The notes: a model not told the origin generated them from the sequence alone. DNA of 64,000 nucleotides from Paludisphaera mucosa (GCF_029589435.1 NZ_JARRAG010000002.1:3224001-3288000); one strand, 5' to 3'. Shown: positions 24,275 through 33,356, counted from the stretch's first letter. Made by a program: numbers and translations.

Positions 24275-25419
24275 ACGGCCCCGAGGACGATCCCGTGGAA
24301 CCGACCCCGGGCGACGCGGCCCTCCGCGACATGCTCGCCCTGATGCTGACGTCCGGCATCGGCCCACTCACCAGCCGGGCGCTGCTGGACCACTTCGGGA
24401 CGCCCGCCAAGGTCCTCGACGCGCCGGCGTCGCAGCTTCGCGACGTCCCCGGGATCGGCCCCAAGCTGGCCGACCGGATCAAGCACGCGCGGATCGACAA
24501 CGACCCCGACCGCGAGCTGGACGAGTGCCGCCGCCACGGCGTATCGCTCATCGCCCGCGGCGACGACCGCTACCCGCCGCCGCTCGACGAGATCCCCGAC
24601 CCCCCCGCTCTGCTCTATGTGAAGGGGACGATGGAGGCCCGCGACCAGCTCGCCATCGCGGTCGTCGGCTCCCGGCGCTGCACCCCCTACGGGATGCGTA
24701 CGGCCGAGCGGCTGGCGACCTCGCTGGCCCGCACCGGCTTCACGATCGTCTCGGGCCTGGCCCGTGGCATCGACGCCGCCGCGCACCGAGGGGCGCTCAA
24801 GGCCGGCGGCCGGACGATCGCCGTGCTCGGCAACGGCCTCTCGGCCATCTACCCCCCCGAGCACGAGGAGCTGGCCGCCGAGATCGTCGCCGGCCACGGC
24901 GTTTTGATGAGCGAGCTGCCGATGACCCAGGGGCCGCTCGCCGGCCTCTTCCCGCAACGCAACCGCGTCATCTCGGGCCTCTGCCTGGGCGTCATCGTGG
25001 TCGAGGCCGCGCCCCGGAGCGGGTCGCTGTCGACGGCCCATCACGCGATGGAGCAGAACCGCGAAGTCTTCGCAGTCCCCGGCCCGGTCGACAGCCTGGC
25101 CAGCCGGGGCTGCCACCGCCTGATCCGCGACGGCGCCCGCCTCGTCGAGACGGTCGACGACGTGATGGAGGAACTCGGCCCGCTCGTCCGCGAGATCCGC
25201 CGCGCCCCCGACGAGCCGGCCGTCCGCCACCCCGCCGAACTCGTCCTGACCGACCAGGAGCGCTCGCTCCTCGGCCACCTCGACGACTCCCCCAATGGCG
25301 TCGACGTCCTCATCGGCCTCACCGGCCTGACCGCGTCGCAGGTCATGGCCACGCTGAGCGTCCTGGAGCTGAAGCGGATGGTCCGCCGGCTGCCCGGGCA
25401 CCAGTTCGTCCGAGCGTGA
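24271..25419 (+). CDS. dprA: DNA-processing protein DprA
   Basis: This protein of about 382 residues has an N-terminal helix-hairpin-helix-like part (VPGIGPKLADRI), the Rossmann core with VVGSRRCTPYGMRTAERLA, SGLARGIDAAAHRGAL, LGNGLSAIYPPEHEEL and FPQRNRVISGL, and a C-terminal winged-helix domain of about 60 residues. DprA binds incoming single-stranded DNA and loads RecA during natural transformation. The GTG at 24271 overlaps the aroB stop codon. A second GTG in frame at 24295 has a better ribosome site (GAGGA seven bases upstream) and would give 374 residues; the choice is uncertain. A palindromic repeat element follows the stop. Confidence 0.93.
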   Translation: MNGPEDDPVEPTPGDAALRDMLALMLTSGIGPLTSRALLDHFGTPAKVLDAPASQLRDVPGIGPKLADRIKHARIDNDPDRELDECRRHGVSLIARGDDRYPPPLDEIPDPPALLYVKGTMEARDQLAIAVVGSRRCTPYGMRTAERLATSLARTGFTIVSGLARGIDAAAHRGALKAGGRTIAVLGNGLSAIYPPEHEELAAEIVAGHGVLMSELPMTQGPLAGLFPQRNRVISGLCLGVIVVEAAPRSGSLSTAHHAMEQNREVFAVPGPVDSLASRGCHRLIRDGARLVETVDDVMEELGPLVREIRRAPDEPAVRHPAELVLTDQERSLLGHLDDSPNGVDVLIGLTGLTASQVMATLSVLELKRMVRRLPGHQFVRA

Positions 25420-25442
25420 GCCCTCCCGAATGCCACCATAAC

Positions 25443-25615
25443 GGCCTTCCCCCCTCGCGGGGGAAGGTGGCCCGAAGGGCCGGATGAGGGGGAGACGAGC
25501 ACGAGGACCGTCGCTTCAACATCCGACCTGCCGGCGGATTCCGAAGGGGCCTCGCGCGTCTTCCCCCTCATCCGACCCCTGCGGGGTCTGCCTTCCCCCG
25601 CGAGGGGGGAAGGCC
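25443..25615. repeat. Palindromic repeat element, copy 1
   Basis: Exact 25-base inverted repeats at 25443-25467 and 25591-25615 enclose a 123-base interior. Each arm is itself nearly palindromic (CCTTCCCCC-GGGGGAAGG type). Inside them lie a side hairpin GGCCC-GAA-GGGCC, then CGGATGAGGGGGA pairing with TCCCCCTCATCCG further on, and a second side hairpin ACCCC-TGC-GGGGT. It sits between the convergent dprA and lipase genes. Interior sequence is clearly similar to copy 4 at 41790-41969, which shows common origin. There is no coding capacity. Confidence 0.85.
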
Positions 25616-25642
25616 GTGGATCGCCCCGATTTCGAGCGCCGT

Positions 25643-26509
25643 TCAGCCGTAGTGCGAACCGCCCAGCCGCGGGGCCAGCCAGCGGACGACGTCGTCGAGG
25701 ACGCGCTCGCGGCCCAGCTCGTTGAAGGGCTCGTGGGTCATGCTCGGGTAGAGCATGAGGGTCTTGTCTTCGATCGGGACGTCGTCGAAGAAGGCTCGCA
25801 CCGACGCGGGGTCGACGATCGAATCGTCGCCGCCGACGATCGTCAGCAGCGGCGTCCGGAATTCGCCGGCCCGTCGCAGGAGCAGCTCGCCGCCGTCGAT
25901 CATGCCGAAGTAGAAGGGCGGGTTGATGCGGTTGTGCCGCAGGACGTCCCGCCGGTACGCCTCCTGGACGGTCGGATGGCGGTTCTTGCCGTGCGAGTCG
26001 CTCATCGCGGGGAGGGTGGCCCACGGCGCCAGCCGCAGCAGCAGGCGGCCGAACGCGACCTTCAGCCGCGACACCCGGAGGGTCAGGCGGATCGAAGGGT
26101 TGGAGACGACCACGCCCGCGAGCCCGTCGCCGTGGTCGAGCGCGTACCGCAGCGCCACCTGGCCGCCGTTGGAGTGGCCGAGCAGGAACAGGGGGACGTG
26201 CGCGAAGTGCAGGCGGGCCCAGGAGGCCACCGCGTCCAGGTCGTCGATCAGGTCCTCGTAGCGGCGGACCACGCCGCGACGTCCCGGGCTGCGGCCGTGG
26301 CCGTGGAAGTCGTGGGCGACGACGTCGAGGTTCAGCTCGGAGCCCAGGTGCTCGGCGAGGTGCGTGTAGAGGCCGCCGTGCTCGCCGAAGCCGTGGGAGA
26401 CGACCACCACGCCTTCGGGCCGGCGGCGCCGCCACCATCGCCCCCTGAGCCGTCGGCCCCCGGGTGCGGTCACGGTCAATTCGGAGAGTCGCTGGCCGAC
26501 GGCGGTCAT
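25643..26509 (-). CDS. Alpha/beta hydrolase (monoacylglycerol lipase/lysophospholipase-like)
   Basis: This 288-residue protein has the serine-hydrolase pattern of the monoacylglycerol lipase group: VVVSHGFGEHGGLY (oxyanion region) near residue 35-48, HDFHGHGRSPG, the nucleophile elbow GHSNGG, the acid in VGGDDSIVDP and the histidine in MTHEPFNE. The nucleophile elbow has Asn after Ser rather than the usual Met, Leu or Gln, a minor variation. It should hydrolyse acylglycerols or lysophospholipids in the cytoplasm or at the membrane face. It converges on dprA, with repeat element copy 1 between them. Confidence 0.88.
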   Translation of the reverse strand: MTAVGQRLSELTVTAPGGRRLRGRWWRRRRPEGVVVVSHGFGEHGGLYTHLAEHLGSELNLDVVAHDFHGHGRSPGRRGVVRRYEDLIDDLDAVASWARLHFAHVPLFLLGHSNGGQVALRYALDHGDGLAGVVVSNPSIRLTLRVSRLKVAFGRLLLRLAPWATLPAMSDSHGKNRHPTVQEAYRRDVLRHNRINPPFYFGMIDGGELLLRRAGEFRTPLLTIVGGDDSIVDPASVRAFFDDVPIEDKTLMLYPSMTHEPFNELGRERVLDDVVRWLAPRLGGSHYG

Positions 26510-26617
26510 CCTTGGCCTGGGCTCCTTGGGGGCGGGGGTCGACGCGGGGAAGGCCCCGGGCCGTGAAGTTTAATGAGGGCCGCGAATCCGATCGAGGTCA
26601 ATTCGGACGCCGACCGG

Positions 26618-27754
26618 TCAGGCGTCGTCGCGGTCGAGGGTCAGCACGGTGACGTCGTCGTCGAACGCCGAGCCCCCGGCGAACGTCCGCACGGCGTCGA
26701 GCAGGGCGTCGAGCCGGGCCGCGCCGCGAAGCTCGGGCCGGCGGAAGACCTGCAGCATCCGTTCGAACCCGAACATCCCCCGCGGCGACCGCGCCTCGGT
26801 CACGCCGTCGGTGTAGAGCAGCAGGGAGCCGCCGGCCGCGAACGGGGCCGCGAGCTGCTCGCAGGGGAAGTCGCAGAGGGCCGACGAGAGGATCGGGCCG
26901 GTCGAGTGCAGCGAGCGCAGGCCGCCGGACGGGTCGCGGATGAACGCCTCGGGATGCCCCGCGTTGACGTAGATCAGCTCGTCGCGGTCGGGGTGGATGC
27001 GCACGCAGCAGAGGGTGACGAAGCGGCCGGGGTCGAAGTCGCGGATCCCCTCGCGGATCCGCTCGACGACCTTGCAGGGCTCGAAGTCGTCGACGTGCGA
27101 GGCGCGGAAGCCCGCCTTGACGACGCCCGTGACCATCGCCGCCGAGGTGCCGTGGCCGGCGACGTCGGCGATCAACAACGAGACGCCGCCGCCCCGGGTC
27201 TCGGCGTAGTCGTAGATGTCGCCGGCCAGCTCGTTCGACGCCTGGCATCGGGCCGCGATGGCGAGCCCCCGGGCGGAGTACGCCGGCGGCGGCAGCAGGC
27301 TGAGCTGGAACTGCCGGGCCTCCTCCAGCTCGCGGCCCACGCGGTCGAGGAACCGCTCGCGCTCCTCGCGGAGCCGGCGGAGTTCGAGGCAGCGGTTGAC
27401 CAGGGCGAGCATCACCCGGCGGTCGAAGGGCTTCTGGATGAAGTAGTACGCCCCCTCGTCGATCGCCCGCAGCAGGTTCTCGTCGGGCTCCTCGACGTTG
27501 CCGGTCATGAGGATGACGTCGAGGTCGGGCTGGTCGCGCTTGAGCGCGCGCATCAGGTCGAAGCCGTTCATCTCGGGCATCCGGACGTCGACGATGGCCA
27601 GGTCGAACGACTCCTCGCGGGCCGTCGCGATCGCCGTCGGGCCGCTCGTGGCGGCGACGACGCGGTTCTGGCGGCGGGCGAGGATCCGCGACACCGCGCG
27701 GAGGACCCCTTCGTCGTCGTCGACCACCAGGATCGAGGCGTCTCGCGTCTCCAT
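26618..27754 (-). CDS. Response regulator with PP2C/SpoIIE-type phosphatase output
   Basis: This 378-residue protein has an N-terminal receiver domain (D12, D13, phospho-acceptor D56 in AIVDVRMPEMNG, T84 region, K108 in YFIQKPF), a helical linker (residues about 118-145), and a C-terminal RsbU/SpoIIE-like phosphatase domain with ELAGDIYDY, LLIADVAGHGTSAAM, VNAGHPEAF, LLLYTDGVTEAR and FDDDVTVL, the metal-binding acids of PP2C enzymes. It likely dephosphorylates an anti-sigma antagonist when phosphorylated. A GGGAGGA site and a TGATG overlap with the kinase gene set the start at 27754, so the kinase is its likely partner. Confidence 0.9.
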   Translation of the reverse strand: METRDASILVVDDDEGVLRAVSRILARRQNRVVAATSGPTAIATAREESFDLAIVDVRMPEMNGFDLMRALKRDQPDLDVILMTGNVEEPDENLLRAIDEGAYYFIQKPFDRRVMLALVNRCLELRRLREERERFLDRVGRELEEARQFQLSLLPPPAYSARGLAIAARCQASNELAGDIYDYAETRGGGVSLLIADVAGHGTSAAMVTGVVKAGFRASHVDDFEPCKVVERIREGIRDFDPGRFVTLCCVRIHPDRDELIYVNAGHPEAFIRDPSGGLRSLHSTGPILSSALCDFPCEQLAAPFAAGGSLLLYTDGVTEARSPRGMFGFERMLQVFRRPELRGAARLDALLDAVRTFAGGSAFDDDVTVLTLDRDDA

Positions 27755-29469
27755 CAGAAATCCTCCCGGCCGCCGTCGATGGGGAAACTGACCTTCACCC
27801 GCGTCCCCTGCCCCAGGGTGCTGCGGATGTCGAAAAGGCCTCGGAGCTGCGCCGCGATCGAGCGGCAGATGGCGATGCCCAGGCCGTGGCCGTTCCGCTT
27901 GGTCGTGAAGAACGGCTCCTGGAGCTTGGCGAGGTCCTCGGGCGCTATGCCGGAGCCGGTGTCCTCGACCTCCAGCACCAGCCAGCCGCCGTCCTCGCGG
28001 GCCCGGATCGTCAGCCCGTCGCCCGGTCCGGTCGCGTCGCGGGCGTTGCTGATCAGGTTCAGCAGGAGCTGTTCGACGTCGGCCTGGACGGCGAACAGCC
28101 GCGGCAGGTCGGGCGAGACGTCGACCGCCAGGATCACGCCCCGCCGCTCCAGGCCCTCGCGGAAGATCACCAGCGCCGAGTCCACCGCCTGCCGGATCGA
28201 CACGTCGCTGGGGTTCCGGACGGAGCCCCGCGCGAAGTTGAGCATGCCGCCGAAGATCCGCCGGCAGACCCGGATCGAACGCTCGACCTGCAGCAGGTCG
28301 CCCGCGGCCAGCTCGGGGTCGAAGGCGTCGGTCTCCAGGTCGTCGAGGAGCTGCTGCACCAGCGGCAGGACCGCGCCCAGGGCGTTGTTGACGTCGTGCG
28401 CCACGCCCCGCGCCAGGTCGGCCATGGCGTGCTTGCGCTCGGCGTCGATCATCCGCCTTTCCAGCGACTCGGTCCGTCGCGCGTTCTGCAGCGAGACGGC
28501 CGCCTGGGGGAGGAACTGCGAGATCAGGTCGACCTCGTACTGGCAGAACGAGCCGGGGTGGATCGAGGCCACCTTGAGCACCCCGAGCAGGCCCGTCCGG
28601 GTGATCAGCGAGGCGCAGAGGATGGCCCCCTCGGGCGGGGCGAAGGCGCCGCGGCGGGGGAGGCGGTCGTAGTCGAGCAGCTCGGCGAGCGTCGACGAGC
28701 CGCCGCCGGTCCAGTCGGCCCAGCCGGTGCCGTCGCGGTCGAAGCCCAGGACGACCGGCTGCGCCAGCACCTCCTGGAGCGACGACTTGAGCGGGAACTT
28801 GCGGCCGACGTTCTCGCCCTTGGCCTTGCGCCAGGCGATCTGCTCGGCGACGACTTCCAGCACGCCGAGCTCGGCGTCGTGGATCAGGAGGGCCGCCGAG
28901 TGGTCGTACGAGATCAGCGAGCGGATGCCGTGCAGGACCTCGTACGACAGGTGCTTGGGGTGGCTCTGTTCGAGCACCTTGCGGTCGACCCGGGCCCGGA
29001 CCTCGCGGATCCGCTGCAGGTCGGCCTGGTCGATCAGCTCGTTGGCCAGGCCGCCGATCGTCGAGAAGGCCTGGCGGGCGTCCCAGAAGTAGTCCGCATC
29101 GGGGGACCGGAGGGCGAGCGCGCCCCACATCCGGCCGTGGCGGCGGATCCGGGCGAGCATCACGTCGTGCGGGACGGCGACCTTCTCGCCCCGGAGGAAC
29201 CCCGCCAGCAGCCGGCGGTCCCACGGGACGTCCTCGGGCGTCCGCTGGACGATCCGCGCCTCCGCCGCCCCGGTGTGGAGCGCGGCGACGCAGCCCTCGC
29301 TCGCGGCGAAGAGGTCCATGCCGAGCCGCAGGGCCCCCCGCAGGATCTTCTCCGGGTCGCGGCCGTCGCGATACTGGATGCGGAACCGCCAGAGATGATC
29401 GGTCAGGTCGGCCCACCCGCCGCCGGCGGCGGAATCGGGGTCGGGCGACCCGTCGCCTTCTGGTTTCAA
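27754..29469 (-). CDS. GAF-domain sensor histidine kinase
   Basis: This 571-residue protein lacks membrane segments. Its N-terminal half has two GAF-like parts (about residues 40-150 and 185-325, the latter with SLITRTGLLGVLKVASIHPG). The transmitter follows: H358 in ARGVAHDVNNALG, the N box NLISNARDA, DTGSGIAPEDLAKL, PFFTTKRNGHGLGIAI. It is a cytoplasmic kinase that autophosphorylates in response to a ligand or redox signal bound by GAF domains and passes the phosphate to a receiver. The downstream response regulator-phosphatase overlaps it by one base, a typical cognate pair. Confidence 0.9.
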   Translation of the reverse strand: MKPEGDGSPDPDSAAGGGWADLTDHLWRFRIQYRDGRDPEKILRGALRLGMDLFAASEGCVAALHTGAAEARIVQRTPEDVPWDRRLLAGFLRGEKVAVPHDVMLARIRRHGRMWGALALRSPDADYFWDARQAFSTIGGLANELIDQADLQRIREVRARVDRKVLEQSHPKHLSYEVLHGIRSLISYDHSAALLIHDAELGVLEVVAEQIAWRKAKGENVGRKFPLKSSLQEVLAQPVVLGFDRDGTGWADWTGGGSSTLAELLDYDRLPRRGAFAPPEGAILCASLITRTGLLGVLKVASIHPGSFCQYEVDLISQFLPQAAVSLQNARRTESLERRMIDAERKHAMADLARGVAHDVNNALGAVLPLVQQLLDDLETDAFDPELAAGDLLQVERSIRVCRRIFGGMLNFARGSVRNPSDVSIRQAVDSALVIFREGLERRGVILAVDVSPDLPRLFAVQADVEQLLLNLISNARDATGPGDGLTIRAREDGGWLVLEVEDTGSGIAPEDLAKLQEPFFTTKRNGHGLGIAICRSIAAQLRGLFDIRSTLGQGTRVKVSFPIDGGREDF

Positions 29470-29853
29470 GAGCCCTCCCGTCCCCAGGAGCTTCCCCGAC
29501 GCGAACCCTCCCGGAAGTGAAGACGTCGGAAGAGATTCGGACCCGCGCCCCCTGAATCATGGCTCGCGGAACGCGCATTGTCCACGCCTTCGCGATTCTC
29601 CACGCACGCCGCGGGCAGAGGCCGGGACCCGCGCGAGGCGGCTGCACCTGAGGTTGCTCGAGCCGTCTGGGAGACGCCGCGAGGGCTGGAAGCGACTCGT
29701 CCACCCCTTCCAAGCCCCGTTCGCGCTCTCCGGGCAATATCGGCCGGCGACGTCCGAAATGTAATCGGACGGTCGGTATTTCCTTGAAGGGTGCGAGCAT
29801 GCCTCGCACAATCGTACGGTCTCCGACGAACGTCGATCCGGCGAGGATGAAGG
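29470..29853. other. Divergent intergenic region with an inverted repeat
   Basis: This 384-base gap separates the divergent histidine kinase and ABC transporter operons. It contains a 7-bp inverted repeat with a 7-base spacer at 29751-29771, annotated separately. Open frames in this region are extensions or shadows, and no other gene was recognised. Confidence 0.5.
29751..29771. promoter_or_regulatory. Inverted repeat upstream of the ABC transporter
   Basis: CGTCCGA at 29751-29757 and TCGGACG at 29765-29771 are exact inverted repeats around AATGTAA. The site is 83 bases before the ATP-binding protein gene, suited to an operator or a hairpin in the leader. No local regulator gene is an obvious partner. 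Confidence 0.3.
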
Positions 29854-30783
29854 ATGCTCTCGATACGCGACCTGCGCGTCGATTACGACGAATTCTGCGC
29901 GGTGCACGACCTCTCGCTGGAGGTCGGGCCGGGCGAGGTCTGCGGCCTGATCGGCCCCAACGGGGCGGGCAAGACGACGACGATGCGGACCATCCTGGGG
30001 CTGATCGAGCCGACCTACGGCGAGGTCAAGATCCTGGGCACGAGCATCCACGAGGACCACGAGCTGGTCGGCCGCGCCGTGGGCTTCATGCCCGACTTCC
30101 CGCCCGTGTACGACGACCTGAAGGTCTGGGAGTTCCTCGACCTGTTCGCGGCCAGCTACCGCATCCCGCGATCGCGGCGGGCGGCGATCGTCGACCGTCA
30201 CCTGGAGATGGTCGGCCTCACCGAGAAGCGGGACGCGGGCGTCACCGGGCTGTCGCGGGGGATGCGGCAGCGGATGATGCTCGCCAAGACGCTGATCCCC
30301 GACCCGGCCGTCCTGCTGCTCGACGAGCCGGCCAGCGGCGTCGACCCCCAGGGGCGGATCGACCTCAAGAACATCCTCAAGCAGGTGTCGGCCGAGGGCA
30401 AGGCGGTCCTGATCTCGTCGCACATCCTGGCCGAGATGAACGAGTTCTGCACGTCGGTCGCGATCATGGAGCGGGGCCGCCTGGTCGTGGCCGGCCGGCT
30501 CGACGAGGTCAACCGGCGGATCATGGGCGACACGTCGCTCTCGGTCGAGGTCCTCGCGGGCGTCAACGACTTCCTGCGGATCGTCGCCGAGGACGAGCAC
30601 GCCAGCCCGGTCGAGCCCCGGGCCGGGAACGTCTACGAATTCCGCTTCCGCGGGGGCGCCGAGGAGGCCGGCGACCTGCTGGCGAAGCTCGTCGGCGGGG
30701 GCGTCCGGGTGGCCTCGTTCTCGCGGCGGAAGGACAACCTGGAAGAGCTGTTCCTGAAGGTCGGCGCGAAGGAGCTGTCGTGA
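29854..30783 (+). CDS. ABC transporter ATP-binding protein
   Basis: This 309-residue protein has Walker A GPNGAGKT (residues 34-41), the signature LSRGMRQRM near residue 133, Walker B VLLLDEPASGVD and the H-loop SSHIL. The approximately 80-residue C-terminal extension (EFRFRGGAEEAGDLL, RRKDNLEELFLKV) is that of ABC-2 type exporter subunits related to CcmA/NatA. It powers the permease encoded directly downstream; the start of that gene overlaps this stop (TGATG at 30781). The substrate is not indicated. Confidence 0.9.
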   Translation: MLSIRDLRVDYDEFCAVHDLSLEVGPGEVCGLIGPNGAGKTTTMRTILGLIEPTYGEVKILGTSIHEDHELVGRAVGFMPDFPPVYDDLKVWEFLDLFAASYRIPRSRRAAIVDRHLEMVGLTEKRDAGVTGLSRGMRQRMMLAKTLIPDPAVLLLDEPASGVDPQGRIDLKNILKQVSAEGKAVLISSHILAEMNEFCTSVAIMERGRLVVAGRLDEVNRRIMGDTSLSVEVLAGVNDFLRIVAEDEHASPVEPRAGNVYEFRFRGGAEEAGDLLAKLVGGGVRVASFSRRKDNLEELFLKVGAKELS

Positions 30784-32300
30784 TGTTCCGCGAGTGGCTG
30801 GACAACCCGATCTTCGTCAAGCACGTCCGCTCGCGTCTGCGATCGCAGGCGCTGGCGTCCTCGATCGCCGTCACGGTGCTGATCTGCCTTTGCATCATGT
30901 ACGGGACGTATCTCTCGGGCGTGTTCGGCTCGGGCGACGGCTTCACGGCCCTGCTGGTGCTGCAGTTCATCCTGCTGGGGGTCATGGGTTCGACGCAGGT
31001 GGGGGCCTCGGTGGGGAACGCCCGGGCCTCGGGGATCCTCGACTTCCATCGCGTCTCGCCCCAGAGCCCGCTGGAGCTGGCGTGCGGCTTCCTGTTCGGC
31101 GCCCCGGTGCGGGAATACCTGCTGGCGGCCCTGACCATCCCGTTCATGATCTTCTGCATCTGGATGGGCACGCTCGATTTCCGGGCCCTGCTCCAGGCCG
31201 AGATCCTCATGCTGTTCACGGCCTGGACGCTGCACGCGATCTCACTGCTGGGCGGGCTGGCGATGAAGGGTGCGGTGACGGGGCAGAATGCGCTGGGCTT
31301 CACCGTCGTCATCGGCGTCTTCGTGGTCGGGCCGCTGTTCGGGTCGTTCCGCTACCTGAACGGCCTGCTCAACGGCGAGGTGCACATGGATTTCTTCCGG
31401 CTGTCGCTGCCGTGGCTGGCGTTCGTGCTGCTGCACCTGATCGCCGTGCTCTTCTTCTTCATGCTCGCGGCGACGCGGAAGATGGGCTCGGAGCGCCTCC
31501 ACGGGCTCACCAAGCCCCAGGCCATGGCGGCGATGGCGACGATCGGCCTGCTCGCGGTCGGCGGCATGACCAACTGGTCGGGCGACGGCACGATCCACCT
31601 GATCGGCCTGTACATCCTGACGGTCGCGGGCCTGCTCCTGGTCGGGCTGACGACGCCGACGCTGGCGGAGTACGACAAGGGCCTGCGGCGGACGCGGAAG
31701 CTGGGGATCCCCCGCCTGTCGGCCTGGAGCGACGCCGCGCCCAATCGGCCGACGGTGGCGGCGATCTGCGGCATACTCCTGGTCGCGGGCACTCTCTTGG
31801 GCTTCGGGGTCGTCGACGGCTCGATGCGGTCCGGAGTCCCCACCGCCGCCGGGTTCCCGATGGCCGTCGCCGACGGCGTGCTGATCGTGGCCTATTTCGG
31901 CCTGTCGTACCAGTATTTCCTGCTCCGGTTCGGCCGCCGGTCTTCGAACTTCTTCGGCCTCTTCCTGTTCGTGGCCTGGGCGCTCCCGCTGGTGCTGGGC
32001 GTCATCACGATCGTCTCGATCGGCCCGAGGATGGGCGACTCGCGACCGGCCATGATCTTCTCGGCGACGCCCATCGTCGGCATCGCGGCGGCGACGGGCG
32101 TCTTCCAGAACGAGGCCGGATCGGGGCCGGTCATGGTGACGATCACGCTCGCGCTGCTCTTCACCTTCGTCTTCGCCCGGCTCTACGGCACGGCCGTGCG
32201 CCGGGCCCGGCTGGCCGTCGAGCACTCCGACGTCGCTCCGACCAAGCTCGAGCCCGAGGCGATCGACGTCGAGGTCGAGCCGGCCGCCTCGCCCGGCTGA
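30783..32300 (+). CDS. ABC-2 type permease
   Basis: This 505-residue integral membrane protein has about ten to twelve hydrophobic helices, starting with SSIAVTVLICLCIMYGTYLSG and including VVIGVFVVGPLFGSF and LLVGLTTPTLAEYDKG. The N-terminal cytoplasmic stretch MFREWLDNPIFVKHVRSRLR is basic. Planctomycete ABC-2 transporters often have such duplicated permease halves, and the length here would allow a complete 2 x 6-helix unit in one chain. It is translationally coupled to the ATP-binding protein and should form the membrane pore of an exporter with unknown cargo. The C-terminal tail is acidic. Confidence 0.85.
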   Translation: MFREWLDNPIFVKHVRSRLRSQALASSIAVTVLICLCIMYGTYLSGVFGSGDGFTALLVLQFILLGVMGSTQVGASVGNARASGILDFHRVSPQSPLELACGFLFGAPVREYLLAALTIPFMIFCIWMGTLDFRALLQAEILMLFTAWTLHAISLLGGLAMKGAVTGQNALGFTVVIGVFVVGPLFGSFRYLNGLLNGEVHMDFFRLSLPWLAFVLLHLIAVLFFFMLAATRKMGSERLHGLTKPQAMAAMATIGLLAVGGMTNWSGDGTIHLIGLYILTVAGLLLVGLTTPTLAEYDKGLRRTRKLGIPRLSAWSDAAPNRPTVAAICGILLVAGTLLGFGVVDGSMRSGVPTAAGFPMAVADGVLIVAYFGLSYQYFLLRFGRRSSNFFGLFLFVAWALPLVLGVITIVSIGPRMGDSRPAMIFSATPIVGIAAATGVFQNEAGSGPVMVTITLALLFTFVFARLYGTAVRRARLAVEHSDVAPTKLEPEAIDVEVEPAASPG

Positions 32301-32310
32301 GCGTGCGTCG

Positions 32311-33285
32311 TCAGCCCTTGGCCTTGATCAGCTTCGAGAGGACCTCTTCGAGCGCCCCGCCGCGCAGGTCCAGGCGGATGATCGTCCCCTGGGGGTCGAT
32401 GAGGTAGGTGGCGGGGATCGAACTGACGCCGAAGGCCTCGACGCAGTCGACGCCGGCGGTGGTGTTGTGGAGCTGGACCCAGGGGATCTTCCGGGCCTTG
32501 ACGAAGTCGACGACGGCCGTGCGGGTGTCGTCCAGGCTGACGCTGACGATCTCCAGGCCCGCGCCGTGGTATTTCTTGTAGGCGTCCTGGAGTCGCGGCA
32601 GCTCGACGATGTTGGGCGTGCACCAGGTCGCCCAGAAGTCGACCAGCACGAACTTGCCGCGGAGGTCGCCCAGCCGGACGGTCTTGCCTTCGAGGTCCTG
32701 CGCCTCGAGCGCCGGCGCCGGCTTGCCCACGCGGGCGAAGCGGCCCAGTTCGGTCTCGGCCTTCTGCTTGAGCGCCGCGCTGTCGGGGAACTTCGCGGCG
32801 AGCGACTGGTAGACCTGGGCGGCGACGTCGATCTCGCCGGCGGCGACGGCGGCGGTGGCGAAGGTCTCGGAGAAGCTGGCGGCGAACTCCTCCTGGTCGG
32901 CCATGGTCAGGCCCTGCAACAGCTCCTTGTAGCGGGCCAGGGCGTCCGGGAACCGCTTCGCCTTGGCCCGCGCCATGACGGTGATCACCTGCGCGAGCGA
33001 GCGGACGGGCCCCTCGGGCTCGTCCTTGAGGTACCGCTCGGCGGCCTCCTGGTTCTCGGCGAACCAGTCGTGCTCGATCGCCTTGTTGAAGAGCGCCGCG
33101 TAGGCCTGGTCGCGGTCCTCGGCCTTGGGGTTGCGGATCAGGTACTCGCCCAGCTCGCGGACGAGCGAGCGGTCGTGGCGGTTCTGGATCTCGGCGACGC
33201 TCTCGGGCGCGGCCGCCGGCTGCGCCGGCAGGTCGGCGGCCACCGCGACGAACAGGGTCAGGGCGAGCAGGCTTCGAGATTCCAC
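32311..33285 (-). CDS. TlpA-like thioredoxin-domain protein with monothiol active site
   Basis: This 324-residue protein has a signal peptide (LLALTLFVAVAADLPAQPAA), a helical N-terminal region of about 150 residues with TPR-like repeats (DALARYKELLQG, EIDVAAQVYQSLAAKFP), and a C-terminal TlpA/ResA-like domain from about residue 185. The active site reads WATWCTPNIVELP: the first cysteine C222 is kept but the second is replaced by N225, so a disulfide reductase cycle by the usual CxxC is impossible. The cis-proline region IPATYLI is intact. A GTG start at 33285 follows GGGAGGA. It is exported and may act as a peroxiredoxin-like or binding protein. Repeat element copy 2 lies upstream. Confidence 0.85.
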   Translation of the reverse strand: MESRSLLALTLFVAVAADLPAQPAAAPESVAEIQNRHDRSLVRELGEYLIRNPKAEDRDQAYAALFNKAIEHDWFAENQEAAERYLKDEPEGPVRSLAQVITVMARAKAKRFPDALARYKELLQGLTMADQEEFAASFSETFATAAVAAGEIDVAAQVYQSLAAKFPDSAALKQKAETELGRFARVGKPAPALEAQDLEGKTVRLGDLRGKFVLVDFWATWCTPNIVELPRLQDAYKKYHGAGLEIVSVSLDDTRTAVVDFVKARKIPWVQLHNTTAGVDCVEAFGVSSIPATYLIDPQGTIIRLDLRGGALEEVLSKLIKAKG

Positions 33286-33356
33286 GACTCGTTCCTCCCG
33301 GAAAGATTTCGGCTGGTTTCCAACGTCTGGCCACTACGTCCAGGAGGCTGTCCCCC

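Noticed and set aside
25443-25615. Reading the palindromic elements as CRISPR repeats or as simple intrinsic terminators
   Set aside because: Copies are kilobases apart without spacer arrays, and they lack T-tracts; their multi-hairpin plan fits a dispersed REP/MITE-like family better.
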